Shown in pieces: positions 6,423-11,648 of a DNA stretch of 11,648 nucleotides; position 1 is the stretch's first letter; each line of letters opens with the position of its first letter. Source of the DNA: an uncultured Caulobacterales bacterium (GTDB taxonomy: Bacteria > Pseudomonadota > Alphaproteobacteria > Caulobacterales > Maricaulaceae); assembly GCA_938007945.1 (NCBI GenBank), contig CALLME010000041.1, positions 1-11,648 of the forward strand, written 5' to 3'. Under the pieces are notes generated by a model. It was not told the origin of the DNA and did not search any database. It saw only the letters and a program-made list of their open reading frames with translations. A program made the translations under genes and the position numbers.

Positions 6423-6474
6423 AATAGCGTTAGCGTGGATAAATATGAGGATTCGGCACCTCATTTGCAAAGCC

Positions 6475-6491
6475 GTGCCTATATCAGGCAC
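6475..6491 (+). promoter_or_regulatory. Hairpin directly next to the clpX ribosome-binding site
   Basis: GTGCCT and AGGCAC form a perfect 6-bp stem over ATATC, ending one base before the AAGGA site (6492-6496). An upstream GGCAC (6455-6459) can compete for the left arm, so two foldings are possible. A role in clpX translation is inference. Confidence 0.3.
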
Positions 6492-6504
6492 AAGGATAAA
6501 GATT

Positions 6505-7770
6505 ATGAGTAAATCAGGCACAACAGACGCGAAGAACACGCTTTACTGTTCATTTTGCGGCAAAAGTCAGCATGAAGTCCGTAAGCTTATCGCAGGCCCG
6601 ACTGTCTTTATTTGTGACGAATGTGTCGAACTTTGCATGGATATTATCAAAGAAGAGGGCAAAGGCTCTATTTCCAAAGCGCAAGAAGGTGTACCGACGC
6701 CCGCTGATATCTGCGAAACACTTGATGATTATGTCATTGGTCAAGCGCGTGCGAAACGCGTGCTGTCTGTGGCTGTGCATAATCACTATAAGCGCCTGAA
6801 TCATGCCAATAACAACCCCGATGTCGAGCTCGCGAAGTCTAACATTCTACTCATTGGCCCAACAGGTTGTGGTAAGACGCTTCTCGCGCAGACGCTTGCG
6901 CGTATTCTCGATGTGCCGTTCACGATGTCAGACGCGACCACGCTCACAGAAGCGGGCTACGTCGGTGAAGACGTCGAAAACATCATTCTCAAGCTGCTCC
7001 AGTCCGCTGATTATAACGTCGAGCGCGCCCAACGCGGTATCGTCTACATCGATGAGGTCGATAAAATCTCGCGCAAATCTGATAATCCGTCCATCACACG
7101 TGACGTGTCGGGTGAGGGCGTGCAGCAAGCGCTTCTCAAGATTATGGAAGGCACGGTTGCCTCTGTACCGCCGCAAGGCGGTCGTAAGCACCCGCAACAA
7201 GAGTTCCTCCAAGTTGACACAACGAACATCCTCTTTGTGGTCGGTGGCGCTTTTGCGGGGCTTGATAAGGTAATTTCAAATCGCGGCGAGGGCAGCACAA
7301 TCGGCTTTGGCGCGAAAATCAAGAACATTGACGACCGCCGCGTTGGAGAAATTCTTCACGAAGTTGAGCCTGATGATCTGTTGAAATTTGGTCTTATCCC
7401 CGAATTTGTGGGCCGTTTGCCTGTTATCGCGACGCTTCAAGACTTGGACGAAGACGCGCTAATTAAAATCCTCACCGAGCCGAAAAACGCGCTGGTGAAG
7501 CAATATCAGACGCTTTTTTCTATGGAAGAGGTGAATTTGACGTTCTCCGATGATGCCTTATCGGCCATCGCAAAGCGCGCCATTAAGCGTAAGACGGGTG
7601 CGCGAGGACTGCGCTCTATCATGGAAGATATTCTGCTTGATACGATGTATGACCTGCCAAGCTTTGACGGTGTCGAAGAGGTCGTGGTTAACGGCGAAGT
7701 TGTAAACGGCGCGGCGAAACCGCTGTTGATTTATGCGGACGCGAAAAAGAAAAAAGACAAGGCGTCCTAA
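6505..7770 (+). CDS. clpX: ATP-dependent Clp protease ATPase subunit ClpX
   Basis: This is the hexameric AAA+ unfoldase that recognises tagged or adaptor-bound substrates and feeds them to ClpP. The chosen start gives 421 residues and has AAGGA eight bases before it. An in-frame ATG at 6445 would add 20 residues unlike the family and has no ribosome-binding site. Seen in order: the zinc-binding domain with Cys15, Cys18, Cys37 and Cys40; Walker A GPTGCGKT (118-125); pore loop GYVG (151-154); Walker B IVYIDEVD (179-186); RKH loop (227-229); the IGF tripeptide (266-268) that docks on ClpP; and the sensor II stretch GARGLRS with Arg370. All key residues are present. The short Lys/Asp-rich tail ([11 protein letters not shown]) is unremarkable. 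Partner of the clpP gene directly upstream. Confidence 0.98.
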   Translation: MSKSGTTDAKNTLYCSFCGKSQHEVRKLIAGPTVFICDECVELCMDIIKEEGKGSISKAQEGVPTPADICETLDDYVIGQARAKRVLSVAVHNHYKRLNHANNNPDVELAKSNILLIGPTGCGKTLLAQTLARILDVPFTMSDATTLTEAGYVGEDVENIILKLLQSADYNVERAQRGIVYIDEVDKISRKSDNPSITRDVSGEGVQQALLKIMEGTVASVPPQGGRKHPQQEFLQVDTTNILFVVGGAFAGLDKVISNRGEGSTIGFGAKIKNIDDRRVGEILHEVEPDDLLKFGLIPEFVGRLPVIATLQDLDEDALIKILTEPKNALVKQYQTLFSMEEVNLTFSDDALSAIAKRAIKRKTGARGLRSIMEDILLDTMYDLPSFDGVEEVVVNGEVVNGAAKPLLIYADAKKKKDKAS

Positions 7771-7826
7771 GACCCGTACGAGACGTAATAAACCTATGTG
7801 ATGGTGGAAAATAGGTGCATTTGAGG

Positions 7827-7857
7827 CTTGAAAAAGTTGCGCCTGCGCCCCACCTAT
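7827..7857 (+). promoter_or_regulatory. Heat-shock (sigma-32/RpoH) type promoter of lon
   Basis: CTTGAA (7827-7832) is followed after 15 bases by CCCCACCT (7848-7855), close to the RpoH pattern CTTGAA-N13-17-CCCCATNT. Predicted transcription start is about 35 bases before the lon ATG. lon is a standard heat-shock gene, so the match fits. The arms ATAGGTG (7811-7817) and CACCTAT (7851-7857) form an inverted repeat spanning the promoter, with the right arm inside the -10 region. Confidence 0.6.
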
Positions 7858-7898
7858 CACCTTAAGGCCGCGCATTAGCTGGCCTGAAAAGGATTATT

Positions 7899-10295
7899 AT
7901 GACTGACGCAATTCTATCTCCTGTTTTACCGCTACGCGACATTGTGGTGTTCCCGCATATGGTCGTACCGCTTTTCGTGGGCCGCGAGAAATCGATTAAA
8001 GCGCTCGAAGAAGTCATGCGCGATGAGAAGCGCATTGTGCTGCTCACGCAAAAAGATAGCGCGTCAGACGACCCGACGTCTGAGGATATTTACGGTCGCG
8101 GCTGTATCGCGAAAATTATGCAGCTTCTTAAGCTACCTGACGGCACAGTGCGCGTGTTAGTTGAAGGGGAGGAGCGCGTCGTTGTCGAAGCGTTTACAGA
8201 CCGCGAAGACATCATCGAAGCATATGTTGATATTGTTCAAGACGAATTGCCCGCTACAAATGAAGGCAAAGCTCTCGTTTCGACAGTCGTCGAGGGCTTT
8301 AACGGTTTCGCGAAACTGAATAAAAAAATCGCTGAAGAGATTTCGACATCTGTTGCTGAGACAAAAGACCCATCAAAACTTGCTGATTTGATCGCTGTCC
8401 ATCTAAACGCGCCGCAAGAAGAGAAGCAGAAGTTGCTCGCTGAGACAAAAGTCGCGGCGCGTCTTGAAAAGATCTTACGTCTTATTGAAGGCGAGATGAG
8501 CGTGCTGTCTGTTGAGAAGAAAATCCGTGGCCGTGTGAAGCGTCAGATGGAAAAAACGCAACGCGAATATTATCTCAATGAGCAAATGAAGGCCATTAAC
8601 ACAGAGCTTGGCAATGACGCGCCTGATGAAATGGCGGAGCTTACGAAGCAAATCGAAGAGACAAAATTCACCAAAGAGGCGCGTGAAAAAGTCGACAAAG
8701 AGATTAAGCGCCTCAAGAATATGAGCCCGATGAGTGCCGAGGCCAATGTCTCACGTAATTACATTGATTGGATGCTCTCTGTGCCGTGGGGCAAGCGTAA
8801 GCGTTTACAGAAAGACCTTGCTAAAGCGCAAGAAATTCTCGACGCGGACCATTACGGCCTTGATAAGGTCAAAGACCGCATTATTGAAAATCTCGCCGTG
8901 CAATTGCGCACGAAGAAGCTTAAAGGTCCCATTCTTTGCCTTGTCGGACCTCCAGGGGTTGGTAAAACGTCGCTTGGTAAGTCAATTGCGCGCGCGACAA
9001 ATCGTGAGTTCGTACGCGTGTCTTTAGGTGGTGTGAGAGACGAATCAGAGATACGTGGCCACCGCCGGACCTATATTGGTTCGATGCCAGGCCGTATAAT
9101 CCAATCGATGAAAAAAGCGAAATCTAACAACCCTTTATTTCTGTTAGATGAGATAGATAAAATGGGCTCTGACCATCGAGGCGACCCGTCAGCGGCGCTA
9201 TTAGAAGTGCTCGACCCCGAACAAAATAGCACATTTAACGATCACTATCTTGATATTGATTACGACTTGTCTGACGTGATGTTCATTACAACGGCGAACT
9301 CTTTAAATATGAGCCAGCCGCTTCTTGATCGCATGGAAATAATTCGCATTCCAGGTTACACAGAAGACGAGAAAATTGAGATTGCTACGCGTCATCTAAT
9401 CCCGTCTATGGTCACAGATCACGGTCTGAAAGAGGACGAGCTAAAAATTTCGGATAGCGCCCTACGCGCCGTTATTCGTTACTACACCCGCGAAGCAGGT
9501 GTGCGTAGCTTGAAACGTGAGATCCAAACCATGGGCCGTAAGGCTATTCGCAAAATTGTCGCGGGCGAGACTGATACAGTCAAAATCACGGATAAGAATA
9601 TCGAAGTCTTCCTTGGGGTGAAGAAATTCCGTTTTGGCGAAACCGATAAAGAGGACCAAGTCGGTATCGTGACGGGCCTCGCTTGGACGCAAGCAGGTGG
9701 TGATATTTTGACCATCGAGGCCGTGTCTATGTCTGGTAAAGGCAAGGTGACAGTGACGGGTAACCTCAAAGATGTGATGAAAGAGTCCATCTCGGCGGCT
9801 AATAGCTATATTCAGGCGAAAGCACCAAACCTCGGCATTAGCCCTCGCAAGTTTCAGACGACGGATATCCACGTGCATGTCCCCGAAGGTGCAACGCCCA
9901 AAGACGGCCCAAGCGCAGGTATCGGCATGGTCACGGCGATGGTTTCCGTGTTGACCCAAATTCCCGTGCGTAAAGATGTGGCCATGACAGGTGAGGTGAC
10001 CCTACGCGGTCGCGTGCTCCCAATTGGTGGGCTAAAGGAGAAAATGCTGGCGGCGCTACGCGGCGGCGTAAAAACTGTGCTTATTCCCGAGGATAATGTG
10101 AAAGACCTCGCGGATATTCCAGATAATGTGAAAAACGCGCTCGAGATCATCTCTGTCAGTACAGTTGACGAAGTGCTCGCACATGCGCTGACTAAAAAGG
10201 TCAAGAAAATCAAATGGAGCGCCTCTGACGAAGCTGCATTAAGCGGAATAATTATGGGCGGAAAGGTTGACCTTGGCGGGAAAGCCGCGCATTAA
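7899..10295 (+). CDS. lon: ATP-dependent Lon protease (LonA type)
   Basis: This is the cytosolic AAA+ serine protease that removes misfolded and short-lived regulatory proteins, including DnaA and CcrM in Caulobacter relatives. The 798 residues match the usual LonA length. Seen: N-terminal substrate-binding domain from [20 protein letters not shown] (10-29) to about 200; a coiled, charged linker (about 205-275, with [18 protein letters not shown]); Walker A GPPGVGKT (350-357); Walker B LFLLDEID (413-420); and the protease domain with catalytic Ser672 in [10 protein letters not shown] and Lys713 in [15 protein letters not shown] five bases before the ATG supports the start. Its own heat-shock promoter lies in the 128-base gap after clpX. 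The Lys-rich C-terminus ends in [12 protein letters not shown]. The usual downstream neighbour hupB is replaced by tRNA-Val. Confidence 0.98.
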   Translation: MTDAILSPVLPLRDIVVFPHMVVPLFVGREKSIKALEEVMRDEKRIVLLTQKDSASDDPTSEDIYGRGCIAKIMQLLKLPDGTVRVLVEGEERVVVEAFTDREDIIEAYVDIVQDELPATNEGKALVSTVVEGFNGFAKLNKKIAEEISTSVAETKDPSKLADLIAVHLNAPQEEKQKLLAETKVAARLEKILRLIEGEMSVLSVEKKIRGRVKRQMEKTQREYYLNEQMKAINTELGNDAPDEMAELTKQIEETKFTKEAREKVDKEIKRLKNMSPMSAEANVSRNYIDWMLSVPWGKRKRLQKDLAKAQEILDADHYGLDKVKDRIIENLAVQLRTKKLKGPILCLVGPPGVGKTSLGKSIARATNREFVRVSLGGVRDESEIRGHRRTYIGSMPGRIIQSMKKAKSNNPLFLLDEIDKMGSDHRGDPSAALLEVLDPEQNSTFNDHYLDIDYDLSDVMFITTANSLNMSQPLLDRMEIIRIPGYTEDEKIEIATRHLIPSMVTDHGLKEDELKISDSALRAVIRYYTREAGVRSLKREIQTMGRKAIRKIVAGETDTVKITDKNIEVFLGVKKFRFGETDKEDQVGIVTGLAWTQAGGDILTIEAVSMSGKGKVTVTGNLKDVMKESISAANSYIQAKAPNLGISPRKFQTTDIHVHVPEGATPKDGPSAGIGMVTAMVSVLTQIPVRKDVAMTGEVTLRGRVLPIGGLKEKMLAALRGGVKTVLIPEDNVKDLADIPDNVKNALEIISVSTVDEVLAHALTKKVKKIKWSASDEAALSGIIMGGKVDLGGKAAH

Positions 10296-10305
10296 GCGTC
10301 ACGAT

Positions 10306-10320
10306 TAAGACTTTGTCTTA
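10306..10320 (+). other. Short hairpin between lon and tRNA-Val
   Basis: TAAGAC-TTT-GTCTTA is a perfect 6-bp stem lying 10 bases after the lon stop and touching the first base of the tRNA. No T run follows. Position suggests a processing or pausing element if lon and the tRNA are co-transcribed; this is inference. Confidence 0.4.
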
Positions 10321-10396
10321 GGGCGGTTAGCTCAGCTGGTAGAGCATCTCGTTTACACCGAGAGGGTCAGCGGTTCGAACCCGTTACCGCCCACCA
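10321..10396 (+). tRNA. tRNA-Val (anticodon TAC)
   Basis: It is 76 bases long with an encoded CCA. The acceptor stem GGGCGGT pairs with ACCGCCC. The D arm is TAGCTCAGCTGGTAGAGCA. The anticodon stem TCTCG/CGAGA encloses the loop TTTACAC with anticodon TAC at 10354-10356. The T arm is AGCGG-TTCGAAC-CCGTT with one G-U pair. It reads GUA/GUG-type valine codons. No repeat of its 3' end is found in the window, so there is no sign of an integrated element here. Confidence 0.98.
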
Positions 10397-10415
10397 TTTT
10401 CTCAAAAACATTTAT

Positions 10416-10460
10416 AAAAAATGTCACCAGATGAGGGTCGGGCGACCTCCATCTGGTGAC
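10416..10460 (-). terminator. Intrinsic terminator of the dioxygenase operon
   Basis: On the minus strand the stem GTCACCAGATG pairs with CATCTGGTGAC (10450-10460 with 10423-10433). A partly paired GC-rich loop closes it, and a run of six T follows after one A (10421-10416). It lies 24 bases after the dioxygenase stop. The A run before the stem makes it a poorer terminator for the tRNA transcript coming from the other side. Confidence 0.85.
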
Positions 10461-10483
10461 TCACATATAGGACGGGGCACATC

Positions 10484-11512
10484 CTATGTGGTTGACAGGT
10501 CCTCAAACTCAAATTTGTCGGCGAGTTCAAACTCTGGATAGGGGCGGGGGAAGACAATTGGATAGTCCTTGGAAAACAACCGGTCCCCATTGTTGAGTTT
10601 GTCTTTCAGATAAGGCTGTACGATGGCGCCTGGACGGTCGTAATATGTGATGTCGTCCCCGCAGTAACGAAATGACACAGCCCGACGCATTTTGTTCGCA
10701 GACTGATTGCCGCGCGATCCATGCACAGTAAGTACGTGGTGAATAATTACGTCGCCTGGCTGCACATCAAATGAGATGATATCATAATCCTCTGAACTCG
10801 CTTCTATGTCAGGTGTTTTTTCATATGGCGAGTCTGGAAAAACAGATTGCGAGACGAGGAGGTTTGGCGCGTATTTTTTGCCCCATTTGTGGGACCCGCG
10901 CACATATTCCATGGCGCCATTCTCATGGTTTACAGGGTCAAGTGCAATCCAAACGATACAGCATTTTTCGCCCCTGATTTGAAAATAGCTATAGTCTTGG
11001 TGAAACGATGTCCGTTGCCCCGTATTGGGAGCTTTGACGAATGTCGTGTCTTCCCAGAAATTGAGATAGGTGGTGTCGAGCAGTTTAGTGCAGACACTTG
11101 GGAGGGAGGAGTCGAGGGCGGCTTTGCGAATACCTTCATGAAAGCGCCATCCCGCTGCATCATAAAAGAACATTCCACCGTCATCGTCTTTGACCACGTC
11201 TCTGATGGGGCGCAAGTCTTTGTCATTGGCGAGAATTTCTTGCACCTCGGTTAAGTCAAATCTATCAGCTTCGCCCGCATCCAAATCATTGGACCGAGAT
11301 GAAAACGCACCGCCAAAAACTTGTTTCGCGATGGCCTCAAAGTCATAAGCCGTATGTGTTCTGCCAAAATTGGCGAGTTGTGATGACACGCCTTCGCGCA
11401 GCCCCTCAATTTCTTCCGGTGAGAGCACACCTCTTAAGCAGACGACGCCGTCGCGCTCATAGGCTTTTAAGTCTTCCTCTGAAACGAGGTCGAAATTCGA
11501 TAATATGGACAT
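10484..11512 (-). CDS. PhyH-family Fe(II)/2-oxoglutarate-dependent dioxygenase
   Basis: This 342-residue protein belongs to the phytanoyl-CoA hydroxylase-like oxygenases, which hydroxylate a small molecule while converting 2-oxoglutarate to succinate. Seen: the family opening LKAYERDGVVCLRGVLSPEE (15-34); the iron ligands His171 and Asp173 in TSFHQDYSYF; the strand and turn WIALDPVNHENGAMEYVRGS (188-207), a hallmark of PhyH proteins; QPGDVIIHHVLTVHGS with the distal iron ligand His264; and Arg277 or Arg276 in RRAVSFRY as likely 2-oxoglutarate binder. Length is normal. The substrate is unknown. A purine-rich AGAAAGAGA just upstream is the ribosome-binding site, and the ATG begins one base after the stop of the preceding gene, so translation is probably coupled. 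The sequence continues to YPIVFPRPYPEFEL near the end, as in bacterial relatives. Confidence 0.93.
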   Translation of the reverse strand: MSILSNFDLVSEEDLKAYERDGVVCLRGVLSPEEIEGLREGVSSQLANFGRTHTAYDFEAIAKQVFGGAFSSRSNDLDAGEADRFDLTEVQEILANDKDLRPIRDVVKDDDGGMFFYDAAGWRFHEGIRKAALDSSLPSVCTKLLDTTYLNFWEDTTFVKAPNTGQRTSFHQDYSYFQIRGEKCCIVWIALDPVNHENGAMEYVRGSHKWGKKYAPNLLVSQSVFPDSPYEKTPDIEASSEDYDIISFDVQPGDVIIHHVLTVHGSRGNQSANKMRRAVSFRYCGDDITYYDRPGAIVQPYLKDKLNNGDRLFSKDYPIVFPRPYPEFELADKFEFEDLSTT

Positions 11513-11513
11513 C

Positions 11514-11648
11514 TTATGTCTCTTTCTTGGTCATAAATATTTTTGCGATATCTTGGAGTGCACAAAGAAGGCGGTCTTCGACTGCATCCCTGTGCTCGCT
11601 TTGTCGTAACAGGTGATGTATGTCGTCAATGATGCTTTCACCCGTGGG
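11514..11648 (-). CDS. C-terminal fragment of an unidentified protein, first gene of the operon visible here
   Basis: An open frame enters from the window edge and ends in TAA one base before the dioxygenase ATG. The 44 visible residues begin PTGESIIDDIHHLLRQSEH and end IAKIFMTKKET, a charged, probably helical tail. Too little is present to name a family. The tight spacing and the absence of a promoter between the two genes indicate one operon. The ribosome-binding site of the dioxygenase lies inside the last codons of this frame. Confidence 0.7.
   Translation of the reverse strand, partial: PTGESIIDDIHHLLRQSEHRDAVEDRLLCALQDIAKIFMTKKET

Noticed and set aside
6445..6504. Upstream in-frame ATG for clpX
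   Set aside because: The extra 20 residues do not resemble ClpX N-termini, there is no ribosome-binding site, and the start at 6505 has AAGGA at good spacing.
6803..7273. 156-codon plus-strand frame inside clpX
   Set aside because: It is an out-of-frame shadow of the ClpX AAA+ domain, Ser/Arg-rich and without a ribosome-binding site.
9462..9959. 165-codon open frame on the minus strand inside lon
   Set aside because: It lies wholly opposite the Lon protease domain and has a His/Arg-rich sequence without domain features: a shadow of strong codon bias.
10321..10396. tRNA-Val as an integration site
   Set aside because: No second copy of the tRNA 3' end, no integrase and no composition change are visible next to it in the window.
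1..11648. CRISPR arrays, rRNA genes and riboswitches
   Set aside because: No regularly spaced repeats, no rRNA-like stretches and no recognisable riboswitch cores were seen on either strand.

Overview
The window comes from a proteobacterial chromosome, most likely an alphaproteobacterium of moderate GC content. The evidence is the clpP-clpX-lon cluster in the classical alphaproteobacterial order, an RpoD with a long acidic non-conserved region, and a PhyH-type dioxygenase operon. A genus cannot be fixed from the sequence alone; a marine Hyphomonadaceae/Maricaulales-like organism is only a guess.

Region 1 (1-2004) is rpoD, the housekeeping sigma factor, followed by a strong intrinsic terminator. 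Region 2 (2067-4310) is the unusual part. It holds an AraC-family regulator and then a rearranged stretch. In that stretch, a 73-bp copy of the leader and start codon of the downstream oxidoreductase gene is fused to a diverged copy of the last 32 codons and terminator of rpoD. After it come a 39-codon candidate membrane peptide and an AT-rich gene for a secreted SH3b-like protein whose ATG directly follows the peptide's stop codon, then the second copy of the 73-bp leader. Two interlocked pairs of direct repeats therefore meet at one junction (a TGAC microhomology near 3207).

Region 3 (4311-5478) is a zinc-independent MDR-superfamily reductase with a strong hairpin behind it. Region 4 (5562-10295) is the protein quality-control cluster. 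clpP and clpX encode the two halves of the ClpXP protease, and lon encodes the Lon protease. Each gene has its own intergenic space. lon has a convincing sigma-32 (heat-shock) type promoter, while candidates before clpP and clpX are weaker. The genes that usually flank this cluster, tig before clpP and hupB after lon, are not present here.

Region 5 (10321-10396) is tRNA-Val(TAC). Region 6 (10416-11648, minus strand) is the end of an operon running toward the tRNA: the C-terminus of an unidentified protein, then a PhyH-family Fe(II)/2-oxoglutarate dioxygenase whose ATG is one base after the previous stop, then a good intrinsic terminator.

Housekeeping genes dominate. The part most worth attention is 3123-4310, where a chimeric mini-gene encoding only the sigma-70 region 4.2 recognition helix and tail has been assembled.
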